Assembly: GCA_035530195.1 (NCBI GenBank) | Contig: DATKVG010000172.1 | Coordinates: 1-41,956 of the forward strand | DNA length: 41,956 nt | Origin: JAPLKX01 sp035530195 | GTDB lineage: Bacteria > Hydrogenedentota > Hydrogenedentia > Hydrogenedentales > SLHB01 | Reading direction: 5' to 3' | Shown: piece after piece, positions 16,964 to 25,787 of the stretch | Layout: each line of letters starts with the position of its first letter | Numbering within the stretch: the stretch's first letter is position 1 | The notes under the pieces: model-generated | The model's database searches: none | Seen by the model: only the letters and a program-made list of their open reading frames with translations | Told to the model about the DNA's origin: nothing | Translations under genes and position numbers: made by a program

Positions 16964-18403
16964 ATGCGCATGTGGTGTGCAGTAGCTTGCCTGACAGCCA
17001 TTGCCTCGATGGCGGCCGCGCAGGTCATCGAAGTGCCGCTCACGTATATGAAGGTTCCGGAGGACCGCGAAACCTACATTCCTTCCGGCGGCAAAGGATG
17101 CGAGTTGACCGACAAGCCCGGGGGGCAGGCGCTGATCTTGCCGGATTTGCCCAAACAAAAAATCCGGTACGCCTCGTTCAAGCTGGGCGACACCGAGTTC
17201 CCGCTTATCGTCGCCCGCTCGATAAAAGGCAAGGAGTTCACATACAGCCTGTACATCGACGCCAACCGGAACGGCAGCGTTGCCGACGAGACCCCTTTGA
17301 CCGCGAGCACCATGCAGGAAAACGAGTACGTTTATGCAAACCTGCCCCCGTACGATTTGCAGTACCAGTTGGGTGAAAAAACTCTCCCGTTCAGCGTGCG
17401 GTTCTATGTGTTTGAAGAGAAGCCCAACGTCCAGTCGGCCTTGTCTTCCGGGCGAAGCGCCCACATCACCGTCGTTGGCAACGCCGGATACACCGGCGAG
17501 TTTACCGCCAAAGAAAAGAAGTACAAGATCGTTGTCGGCGACACCGAGTTCAACGGGAACTTCGGCGACAAGCTGGTACTGAAGACCGAATACTCCCAGG
17601 GCGATTCCATCTACTACGGCGGAGACACGTTCCTCCTCAGCACCGGCGGCGAAAAACCCTCCTATTTTGATAGCGTCCACGTCACGGATTACCTCATGCT
17701 GGGCAAGGATCTATACAAGGTCGCCATGGACACCGCGAACTCGAAGCTGACGCTGACGTCCGCCGACGTGGCGCGCGTCCCGCTGAAGATCCCCAAGGAA
17801 GTCCAGCGCCTCGAGATTATCAGTGCGGATAACACCGCCTCGATCGCGTTTCTTGCGCCAGGGACCGTGGTGAATATTCCCGCGGGCTCCTACAAGATGA
17901 CCAGTTACCTGACTGCCCGCACCGAACCGGTCGGCGACGTGTGGCTGCTGGCCGCACGAGCCACCGGGCGGACCCCCGCCTGCGCCGTCGACGGCAGCGG
18001 CTCCGCCGTAATGACGTTCGGCGAGCCCTATACCGCCCAGTTGAACAGCCAGCACCTCCAGAAAGGAATCTGGGAAGAGGGCAAGAAGCCAGTCTACCGG
18101 CTGGAGATGAGCGTGGCCGGCACCGCGCACGAACAAGTCGCGATGGTCCAGCACAAGAGCGGTGACAAAACCAAATTCCCGCTTAGCGAACGCAACCCAA
18201 ATTCGCCAAAGGAGCCCACCTACAAGATTGTCACTGAAGAAGGCGAGACCCTGGCATCCGGAAGCTTCGAGTATGGGTGAGGATTCACGTGCATGGCCAC
18301 ATGGGATGGCCCAAAAGACAATCAAAGATGCTTCGCCCTGTGCAATCTCACCATGCCGTGGAAGGTCGCTCCGGTCCTGCAGGAGTTGTACTTCGATAAA
18401 TAG
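16964..18403 (+). CDS. predicted selenoprotein paralogue 2 (secreted)
   Basis: 479 residues with UGA 18278-18280 as Sec439. ATG 16964 follows GGGAGG. The signal peptide ends ASMAAAQ, followed by VIEVPLTYMKVP. Calcium-type loops are DANRNGSVADE and GDTEFNGNFGD. The body ends ASGSFEYG and continues U-GFTCMATWDGPK, then CFALC, ending YFDK at TAG 18401. The tail thus has Sec, Cys four residues later and a CxxxC pair. The next gene starts 30 bases on, behind GGAGG. It is about half identical to paralogue 3 in the body and nearly identical in the tail. No enzyme family is recognised. Confidence 0.85.
18295..18311 (+). promoter_or_regulatory. SECIS-like hairpin, paralogue 2
   Basis: Stem GGCCA/TGGCC, loop CATGGGA, starting 14 nt after the UGA at 18278-18280. 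Confidence 0.72.
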
Positions 18404-18433
18404 CGGTAAACTGTCGGGAAGGAGGCAACCTGG

Positions 18434-19861
18434 ATGCGCTGGATTCTTTCAATAGCCTGCCTGATAGCCCTCACATGGGCGGCGGCGGCACAGGTTATCG
18501 AGGTGCCTCTGACGTACATGAAACTCCCGACGGAATGGGATCGTTTCTACCCAACCGGCGGATCCAATTGGGTCCTGACTGAAAAGCCCCAAAGGCTGCC
18601 GCTGACTCTGCCGGACCTGCCGAAGTATTCGTTTCAGTACTCGATGTTCAAGGTCGGCGAAACCTTCTTTGATGTCGTTCTGGCCCGGTCGATCCGGGGC
18701 AATCAGTGTAATTACAGTTTGTACGTCGACACCAATGGAAACGGCAGTGTCGCCGATGAAATCCCGGTCACTGCGACCACCGAAATCAAGTCCAGCTTTA
18801 TTTCCAAAGGGTTTCCGTCAGTTGACCTCCGGTACCCGTGGGCCGGCAAAACCTACCCGTTCAGCGTCGTGTTCAGAGTTTTTCAGGACGCGCCCACCAT
18901 CGGGAACATGGGCGGCAGTAGTGGGAATCAGACGTTGTACATCCGCAGCAACGCCGTGTATACCGGTGAAACGACCCTCGGCGGCGTGAAATACAAAATC
19001 ACGATCGGGGATGCCCAGTTCAATGGCCTGTTGGGCGATACTCTGACCGCGGAGCGCCGGGACGACTTCGTCTACTGCCGCGGGGACATGATGATGCTCG
19101 CCACGGACGACGAGAAACCCGACTACTACGACAGCGTCTACCTGAGCGATTATCTGATGATAGGCGAGGATCTTTACCGGGTGGCGGTCGACTTTGCAGA
19201 AACCAAACTCACCCTGGCGGCGGCCGATATTACGCGCGCGCCGATGAAGATCCCTACCGAGGTTCGCCGCCTCGAAATCGCCGGCTCGGACGGCAAAACC
19301 GGGGCCATCGCGTTCCTCGATCCCGGCAGTGTAGTTCGGATTCCCGCCGGGTCTTATCAAATGATGCGATATCTGCTATCGCGCACGGAACCGGCCGGCG
19401 ACGTGTGGGTGCTGGCGGCCTCTGCCACGGCCCGCACCCTCGCTTGCACGGTCGACGGCAGCGACGCCGCCGAGATGGCGTTCGGAGAACCGTTCAGCGT
19501 CCAACTGACGCGCCAGCGGCTCGAGCGGATGAGGTTAAACGAAAAAGACGTGTACCGGCTCAACATGGGCGCCGAGGGTGTTGCCCATGAGAAAGTTGCC
19601 ACCGTGAGGCACAAGAGCGGCGATAAAACAAAATTCCCGCTCAGCACAACCAATCCCGGATCGCCTGCCGAACCAACCTACAAGATTGTTACCACCGAAG
19701 GCGAGAAACTGGCCGAAGGCACCTTCGAGTATGGGTGAGGATTCACGTGTCAGGCCACATGGGATGGCCCAAAAAACAATCAAAGATGCTTCGCCCTGTG
19801 CAATCTCACCATGCCGTGGAAGACCGCTCCGGTCCTCCAGGAGTTGTACTTCGAGAAATAG
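18434..19861 (+). CDS. predicted selenoprotein paralogue 3 (secreted)
   Basis: 475 residues with UGA 19736-19738 as Sec435. ATG 18434 follows GGAGG about 10 bases upstream. The signal peptide ends WAAAAQ, followed by VIEVPLTYMKLP. Calcium-type loops are DTNGNGSVADE and GDAQFNGLLGD. The end AEGTFEYG is followed by U-GFTCQATWDGPK, CFALC and YFEK, with the true stop TAG at 19859. The 41-codon tail differs from that of paralogue 2 at only 8 of 123 bases after the UGA. The next gene begins 4 bases after this TAG, so the extended end also fits operon spacing better than the UGA does. Confidence 0.85.
19753..19769 (+). promoter_or_regulatory. SECIS-like hairpin, paralogue 3
   Basis: Stem GGCCA/TGGCC, loop CATGGGA, starting 14 nt after the UGA at 19736-19738. 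Confidence 0.72.
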
Positions 19862-19865
19862 CGGC

Positions 19866-21302
19866 TTGTATCGGATAGGCCTGTGCGCGTTGTTGACGGC
19901 GCTGCTGCCGCTCTTACTTGACGAGGCGGCGCACGCGCAGGCCATTGACATCCCACTTCGGTGCCACGCCTACGATATCCGGCAACTGTCGGGTCCACAC
20001 GTGGGTTACGGTGCCGCGCGCCTGTCAACGCAACCGCCTTCCAATCGCCTGCTGCTCCCTCAGTTTGGCGAAGCCATACCCGTATTCGGGACGTTCAGGC
20101 TCGCCAACACCGAGTTTGTGCTGGCGATGACGTCGCCCACCTTCGGCGGCGGATACGATTGCGTTTACCTTGATTACGACGGCGACGGCAACCTCGCCGA
20201 AGAGCAGCCCCTCGTTCCTGCCTCGATAACAACAGCCAAAGGGATGAAGCGCCTCAACTTTCCGCTGGTGAACGTGGCCTATCGGCTGGGCGGCAGCACA
20301 ATGGTCTACACGATCTGGCCTTATGCGGACCTGCCGGCGGGCCTGGTTGACCTCAACGCAACCGACGACGCCACCCTTTCGCGCTACGTCCACTTCGGGT
20401 TTGCCGTGGCGTGCGCGTGGGAAGGATCCTTTACGGCCGCGGGAAGACAGTACAACATCTGGCTTTGGGATTTGAACGCCAACGGCCGGTTTGACAACGT
20501 GATGACTTGGGAAACGTCGGACCTCATGGCGATCGAGGAGGCTGGGGCGCCGCAACGGGTGTTCTATACCGGCAACCTTTTGTCGCTGGGCAGCCTTCTG
20601 TACCGGTTCGAGATCAACATCCCGGAGTCGCGCGCGCAACTCGTGCCGGTGGATGAGCCGCTGGTCGAGCTGAAGCTGGGCGAGAGCACTGTGGCGCTGC
20701 AGCTAATCAGCGAGGACGAAGCACACTGTATCATGATGGCCAACGCCGACAGCACTGTCATGGTGCCGCCCGGCTCATACCGCCTCGTCAGCTACATGCT
20801 CCGCCGGCTTCATGCCAACGGTGAGTGGTGGAGTCTCGCCGCCGCGGCGACATCCCCAAGGTTCAGGCCCGCCCCGGGTGTTAACGAGCCCCCGGCGGCC
20901 GTCGCGGCCGGAGAAGCGGCCGAACTGCAGTTCGGAGAGCCGTTCAAGCCCGTCGTGAGGGTTTCACTGGACGATACGCAACGAAAAGCCCAACTGAGCC
21001 TGTATGTCCTGGGGGCCGGCGGGGAGAGCTTGTTGTGGGTCCGGCGAAAGCCGCTCGGGCCTGTGCCGGAAGGTGTCCGCAACCCCTCTTTGCCACCCGC
21101 GCCCCTCTACCGGATTGTCACGGCGAACGGCGAGAACGTCGCCGAAGGCAAAATGGAGTATGGCTGAGGATCGTATTGTCAGGTCACATGGAGTGACCCG
21201 AAAAGAGGCGTGGAATATTTGATTATGTGTCATGTGGATATGGGGCCGTTTAAAGTGACGCAGAAGCCGACCCCGTTCAAGTTGTGGGAAGGACCCCCGT
21301 AA
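19866..21302 (+). CDS. predicted selenoprotein paralogue 4 (secreted, divergent)
   Basis: 478 residues with UGA 21165-21167 as Sec434. I use TTG 19866 because it opens a signal peptide (LYRIGLCALLTALLPLLL) directly after the TAG of paralogue 3; no ATG fits. The ribosome site is weak. Calcium-type loops are DYDGDGNLAEE and DLNANGRFDN. The body ends AEGKMEYG and continues U-GSYCQVTW, then YLIMCHV, to TAA 21300. That TAA overlaps the ATG of the next gene (TAATG), a tight coupling present only if the UGA is read. The sequence differs clearly from paralogues 1-3, so shared U, C and W positions in the tail reflect conservation, not recent copying. Confidence 0.82.
21182..21198 (+). promoter_or_regulatory. 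SECIS-like hairpin, paralogue 4, with compensatory base change
   Basis: Stem GGTCA/TGACC, loop CATGGAG, starting 14 nt after the UGA. Relative to paralogues 1-3, C-G at the third pair has become T-A on both strands of the stem. A sixth C-G pair can form inside. Confidence 0.75.
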
Positions 21303-22480
21303 TGCCTGAGTGCTGTGGTTCCATAAAGCCGCCGCAACCATCCGGTTGCCCGCTGACGTGGTTTCAAAATATGATCGGTAATTGCCTGGCCTATGCTGAG
21401 AGAGCCAAGGCGCAAGGCAAACCCATTGTCGGCATCCTGTGCGAATACACCCCCCGCGAACTGATCCTGGCCGCGGGCGCGGTGCCCGTCTGTCTGTGCG
21501 GCGGCAGCGTGTCCACCATACCGGCCGCCGAGGAGTACCTGCCTGCGAATCTCTGCCCGCTGATCAAATCCACCTACGGATATCACGTGCAGAAGTCGAA
21601 CCCGTTCCTCGAAATGGCCAGTCTCGTCGTCGCCGAAACCACGTGCGACGGCAAGAAAAAGATGTACGAGCTGATGGCCGAAACCCGGCCGCTGTACGTA
21701 CTCGAGTTGCCTCAAAAGCAAAACGATCCGCAGTCGTTCGCGCATTGGGAAGCGGAACTGCGGAAGTTCAAGCAGTTTCTCGAAGAGCGGTTCGGCGTCG
21801 TCATTACGGACAATCAATTGCGCGACGCGATCAGGCTGATGAACCGGGAGCGCGCGTTGCGCCGCGGCCTTGCCGAACTCATGAAATCCGACGCACCGCC
21901 CCTCACCGGCCGTCAGTTGCTCGACCTCAAGAGCAGCATCTCCGGCATCCCTGGCGACTTCAACGAGTACGAGAAGGCCCTGGCGATGTTTTCGGGCAAG
22001 CAGGGTGCGAACTCCGGCCGGGTGCGCGTGCTAATGACGGGCGTGCCCATGGCTTGCGGGGCCGAGCGCGTCCTCGAGATCATCGAAAGCCACGGCGGCC
22101 TCGTCGTCTGCATGGAAAACTGCACCGGCATCAAACCTGTCACCGACGACGTCGACTCCTGCGCCAGCGACACCGTGCGCGCGCTCGCCGAGAAGTATTT
22201 CCGCCTGCCGTGCAGCGTCATGACGCGCAACGATGCCCGGATTGAATCGCTCGAACACCTCGCGCGCGAGTATCGGGCCGAATGCGTGATCGAACTCGTC
22301 TGGCAGGCGTGCCTCACCTACGACGTCGAGGCCTATCGCATCAAGCGCCTGGCCAAGCACACCCTTGGCATCCCCTACCTCCGCATCGAGACCGACTATT
22401 CCCCCTCCGACTCGGCCCGCATCGCCGTGCGCGTGCAGGCCATCATCGAAACGGTCCAGGCAAGACAAAAGGTCTTGTAG
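21302..22480 (+). CDS. 2-hydroxyacyl-CoA dehydratase-family protein (HgdB/HgdC, double-cubane-cluster type)
   Basis: 392 residues. The family binds an iron-sulfur cluster and includes dehydratase subunits and the double-cubane-cluster reductases (YjiM-like), which do ATP-driven low-potential electron transfer with an activator ATPase. Motifs seen are GILCEYTPRELILAAGAVPV near residue 40, ETTCDGKKKMYE near 120 and a C-terminal WQACLTYDVEA, with Cys placed as in the family. ATG 21302 overlaps the TAA of the fourth selenoprotein gene and has GGGAAGGA upstream. No activator gene is in the window. A reductive role linked to the selenoproteins is inferred from the coupling. The TAG stop lies in a repeat shared with 31562. 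Confidence 0.82.
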   Translation: MPECCGSIKPPQPSGCPLTWFQNMIGNCLAYAERAKAQGKPIVGILCEYTPRELILAAGAVPVCLCGGSVSTIPAAEEYLPANLCPLIKSTYGYHVQKSNPFLEMASLVVAETTCDGKKKMYELMAETRPLYVLELPQKQNDPQSFAHWEAELRKFKQFLEERFGVVITDNQLRDAIRLMNRERALRRGLAELMKSDAPPLTGRQLLDLKSSISGIPGDFNEYEKALAMFSGKQGANSGRVRVLMTGVPMACGAERVLEIIESHGGLVVCMENCTGIKPVTDDVDSCASDTVRALAEKYFRLPCSVMTRNDARIESLEHLAREYRAECVIELVWQACLTYDVEAYRIKRLAKHTLGIPYLRIETDYSPSDSARIAVRVQAIIETVQARQKVL

Positions 22481-22503
22481 AATCTTTGTTCGCGACATCT
22501 GCG
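22477..22503 (+). repeat. 27-nt dispersed repeat, copy 1
   Basis: gtagaatctttgttcgcgac plus 7 more bases matches 31562-31588 with two differences. This copy contains the stop codon of the dehydratase-family gene. The element class is unknown. Confidence 0.55.
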
Positions 22504-22527
22504 TCAATAATGTGCCTCGCCGCCGCC

Positions 22528-22640
22528 GCTATCCGCTATTGTGCTTATTAAAAAGATGTGCTTGACAATATTAACAAGTTGATATCAAATAAACGGTGAC
22601 TGTCCCTGTTTACCATTTACCTACCTATTTACCTAACCTC
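22528..22640 (+). repeat. REP-family element, long copy C, with TTTACC minisatellite
   Basis: 22528-22606 matches 2382-2461 over its whole length, ending aaataaacggtgactgtccc, and is followed by degenerate tttacc units to about 22636. It separates the dehydratase-family gene from a truncated sigma-factor gene and probably disrupted the latter. Confidence 0.75.
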
Positions 22641-22641
22641 G

Positions 22642-22767
22642 GTAAGGCAGGTGCGCAATGGCGACCGGGGCGCCTACGGCCGCCTGGTCGAACGCTACGG
22701 TGGTGCGGTGTATGGCGTGGCCTACGCCTATTTGCACAATCGGGCCGATGTCGAGGATGCCAAGTGA
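22642..22767 (+). pseudogene. ECF sigma-factor fragment (region 2)
   Basis: An open stretch of 41 codons reads RNGDRGAYGRLVERY, AVYGVAYAYLHNRADVEDA and stops. This is the standard start of sigma-70 region 2 in extracytoplasmic-function sigma factors. The N-terminus is replaced by the adjacent repeat and everything after the ED-A motif is missing. The following 240 bases to 23007 hold nothing I can recognise. Confidence 0.65.
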
Positions 22768-23007
22768 ATCCTTCGCCCGTCTTCTTGCAGTGTGTGTTTC
22801 TTGGCCCAATCCTTCGCTTCGTTGCCGATCCGGTCGTTTGAATTACTGCCAAGTTTCTGATTAACTCAGGGAAGATCATCATCAAGATCATAATTGGATG
22901 GTCGCGAACATATTTTCGCGCCACTCAGCACCGATCTCAGAAATAGCAGCAGAAACCGAACGTGAGTGGGACATCCTGGAAAAGGCACGGAAAGGAGTCA
23001 ATCAATC

Positions 23008-23298
23008 ATGACGCGAAAGGAACTCTGGTTCTGGCGTATCTACGCTCCGGTCTGTAACTTTGCCCTTATCGCGGGACTCGCTGGGGGCGTACTTGCGATT
23101 CAGAAGAACGTTCTCTCCTCGGTAACGGGCCTCAAGCTTATCGTAGCGTGGGTTCTGGCCTTGGTTCTCCTATGCGCGATAGGGACTTCTCGAGTGGCGG
23201 CTTCAAAACGACGAGATCCACTTTCCTGGGCAATGGCTGGGTTCTTTTTCGGTTGGATCGCGCTTAAGCGTGCCCTGAGGATTGATCCAGACGATTAA
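23008..23298 (+). CDS. small membrane protein, unknown function
   Basis: 96 residues, ATG 23008 with AAAGGAG about 10 bases upstream. Two clear transmembrane segments (about residues 12-30 and 42-60) and a weaker third (70-85), with basic loops (SKRRD). No family motif is recognisable. It is followed 42 bases later by the TPR gene on the same strand, and base composition from here to 25468 is lower in GC than the Sec locus. It may form a unit with the TPR protein and the membrane protein at 24818. Confidence 0.6.
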   Translation: MTRKELWFWRIYAPVCNFALIAGLAGGVLAIQKNVLSSVTGLKLIVAWVLALVLLCAIGTSRVAASKRRDPLSWAMAGFFFGWIALKRALRIDPDD

Positions 23299-23340
23299 CG
23301 GGAATGGCGAAGAGAAGCTAATCCGGAAGAGTGAGGCAAG

Positions 23341-24735
23341 ATGAACCGGAACAGCATAGACGGCAGGGAAGATCGGCGATCACACGGGCAACTCGATGCG
23401 AACAAATCGCCACAAGACCTGGGGCGTCCTCCGAAACGTGTAGGTTACTGGGTGGCACGTCTGTTCTGTTCCACGATTTTGATTGGATTGGTCCTTAACA
23501 TTTTTCTCAGCGCTAATTGGGCCTGGGGCATTGCTGGGATTTACTTTCTTTGGATAGGATTTGGCTTAATCCTTAGGGCTATCAATATGGCTATCAATCC
23601 TCGGCCATCTGTGCCCTTGGAATGGGACCAACAACAAGATTTGGGCGATCCGGATCAGACTATTGAGCGCTGCAATAAAGCCCTGCAAGATGATCCACAT
23701 AATGTTCGGGCTTGGAATAATAAAGGTGCCGCTTTGCAATCAATGGGGCGGTTGGCGGAGGCTGTGGACTGCTTTGATAAGGCCCTGAACATCGATTCGC
23801 GAGATTCGAAACTCTGGTACAATAAGGGCAAGGCCCTTGGGGACCTCAGCCAATTTAAAGATGCTGTCAAGTGCCTCGATGAAGCATGCCAAATCGAGCC
23901 GCATAATACATTATATTGGTATAGCATAGGGATTGCATGGCGTGCACTTGGCGAAACTGAGAGGGCCATTGAATGTTATGACAAAGCACTCAAGATCGAT
24001 CCCCAAAAAGCCATCATATGGAATAACAAAGGCGGTGCTTTACGCTCCCTTGGCCGGCTTCAGGAAGCGTTGACATGCTTCGATAATGCCATTAGGATCG
24101 AGCCCCGCAACGCGACTTTTTGGTGTAATAATGGCAACGTGATGGGCGAACTTCGCCGGTCTGAAGAAGCCATCGCACACTTTGACAAGGCCCTGGAGAT
24201 TGACCCGGAATATGCAGCGGCTTGGCACGGCAGTGGCTCGTCACACTATCACCTAGGCCAAGTGGAAACCGCTATTGCGCACTATGACAGGGCCCTTCAC
24301 GCTGATCCAGAGTTCTTTGAGGCTTGGCGCGATAAGGGGTCGCTTCTCTGTGAGCTCGGTCAGTTTGAAGAAGGCGTTCCGTGCTTTGATGAGGCGCTCC
24401 GCCTCAATACCGAAGATGTCAGCGTGTGGGGAAACAAAGGCATTGCGCTCGGCCGTCTTGCCCGGCATTCGGCAGCGCTTGCCTGTTTCGACAATGCGCT
24501 CAATATCAACCCCCAAGACGGCAAATCGTGGAGCAACAAGGGGGCGGCGCTTTACTCGCTTGGCCAACATGAAGAGGCGCTCGAATGCTTCGACAGAGCC
24601 ATTGAGATAGACCCGAAATACACCAGAGCTTGGAGAAACAGAGGCGATGCGCTGCAAGCCTTGAACCGACCCGAGGAAGCGCGCGCCTCCTTCGATAAGG
24701 CCCGTCAGGCCGACCGCGAGAATGAGCAACGCTGA
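23341..24735 (+). CDS. membrane-anchored TPR-repeat protein
   Basis: 464 residues. Two transmembrane segments at about residues 35-85 precede a cytosolic or periplasmic array of about ten 34-residue tetratricopeptide repeats of the form AWNNKGAALQSMGRLAEAV-CFDKALNIDP. TPR arrays are helical scaffolds that bind other proteins. The repeats are regular and well conserved with each other, with Trp near the start of each. ATG 23341 follows a GAGG. The end overlaps no gene, and the next gene starts 83 bases on. Partners are unknown; the flanking small membrane proteins are candidates by position only. Confidence 0.82.
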   Translation: MNRNSIDGREDRRSHGQLDANKSPQDLGRPPKRVGYWVARLFCSTILIGLVLNIFLSANWAWGIAGIYFLWIGFGLILRAINMAINPRPSVPLEWDQQQDLGDPDQTIERCNKALQDDPHNVRAWNNKGAALQSMGRLAEAVDCFDKALNIDSRDSKLWYNKGKALGDLSQFKDAVKCLDEACQIEPHNTLYWYSIGIAWRALGETERAIECYDKALKIDPQKAIIWNNKGGALRSLGRLQEALTCFDNAIRIEPRNATFWCNNGNVMGELRRSEEAIAHFDKALEIDPEYAAAWHGSGSSHYHLGQVETAIAHYDRALHADPEFFEAWRDKGSLLCELGQFEEGVPCFDEALRLNTEDVSVWGNKGIALGRLARHSAALACFDNALNINPQDGKSWSNKGAALYSLGQHEEALECFDRAIEIDPKYTRAWRNRGDALQALNRPEEARASFDKARQADRENEQR

Positions 24736-24817
24736 CGCGGCGAGGCGGCCGCATCCGATAATGTCCGATATCCCGCGCGCGGCTACACAGACACATGGCC
24801 CAAGAGGAGTCTTGAGA

Positions 24818-25468
24818 ATGAATCAGAACAGCGAGCCGAACGGACCTCCGGATGCCGCGCCAAGTATTCAAGAGTTTCAAGAGTTGAACGATCTGATGGC
24901 CGCCCGCGCAGCCTTGGGAGCCAGACTGTCCAAAGTCCTGAAGGTGGGCATGGTTCTGAGCGCGGTCTTCGTGCCGATTTGTTTCGCGCTTGGAATGTTT
25001 CTCGGTTTCCAAGACGACCAAAGCGTTTCCGGGGCAATTCTGGGCGGAGTTATATTTGCAGGAGTAGGATTGTGGGAAGGCCCGGCAGCGGCTGCGCTTT
25101 ATTGGGGTTTCGTGAGGTGGGGAATGCGCGAGAGACTTCATATGGAATTTATCGAGGAGCACAGGCGACGAGGGTATCTCTGGGCCATGCCTGGCTTCTA
25201 TGACTATAATGATGACACAAAGCTCTCTTTACTAGTGCTGGGCATAGAGGTTGCCATATCCCCGTTCACATTCTTGATCTACTTGTGGCGCTGGTGGAGG
25301 ATGACGGCCTGGATCAAGGCCTATGCGCGTTTCCCGGATGTTCGGGCGTACTTGATTGAAGACGGGTCATTCTTTGGCAAACGTTTCCGAAGAGCGCTTA
25401 TCGGCTATCCGATCGGCACGGTTGTGATATTCGTTCTCTTGGTCATTACGGAGTATGTGTTAGTATGA
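24818..25468 (+). CDS. integral membrane protein, unknown function
   Basis: 216 residues from ATG 24818, preceded by AAGAGGAGT. A start at 24722 would overlap the TPR gene and lacks a ribosome site. Four hydrophobic segments are visible at about residues 45-65, 75-100, 145-165 and 190-215, the last ending at the C-terminus. The N-terminal 40 residues are hydrophilic and acidic. No known domain. It is third in a same-strand run with 23008 and 23341. Confidence 0.65.
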   Translation: MNQNSEPNGPPDAAPSIQEFQELNDLMAARAALGARLSKVLKVGMVLSAVFVPICFALGMFLGFQDDQSVSGAILGGVIFAGVGLWEGPAAAALYWGFVRWGMRERLHMEFIEEHRRRGYLWAMPGFYDYNDDTKLSLLVLGIEVAISPFTFLIYLWRWWRMTAWIKAYARFPDVRAYLIEDGSFFGKRFRRALIGYPIGTVVIFVLLVITEYVLV

Positions 25469-25787
25469 GCACTTGCGATAGTCAAGTTCCCTGCAAGTTC
25501 ATAGAAATAGTCGGCTGTCCCTACCGAAAACCCCATACGGTCTCAATGTCCAGGTCATCCTACACGTGTGCGTCGAGAATAATCGACTTTGAGCCTGACT
25601 TCTGTAAGAACGATGAGGGAGCGGCTGGTGGTGAAACAGATCGGGCACGTCCCAGATGAAACGGCGGGGGCTTTTGATAGCGATTAGGCGGAAAACTAGG
25701 GTAAAATAGGGGACATCCATCTGTTTTCCCCCGTTTTTTCGCGAGGCAACCCCTGAAGCACAAAGGACAAATGTCACGAAAGTGAGA
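25469..25787. other. intergenic region with a ggggaca repeat remnant
   Basis: About 320 bases without a supported gene. ctagggtaaaataggggaca (25696-25715) resembles the ctagggtaactagggaca end of the transposase element at 5732, so this may be an old repeat end. Near the right edge, aaaggacaaat (25762-25772) belongs to the minisatellite family found beyond 26183. Confidence 0.4.

Noticed and set aside
6668..22480. UGA reassigned to an amino acid throughout the genome (as in codes 4 or 25)
   Set aside because: Several genes here end normally at UGA, including selA, selD and the polyferredoxin, and the extension of paralogue 1 itself ends at UGA 16881-16883. A complete Sec machinery is present, so context-dependent Sec is the better explanation.
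25560..25777. Short open frames on the minus strand between the membrane protein and the four-helix pseudogene
   Set aside because: No ribosome site, no conserved motif, and the region contains repeat remnants.
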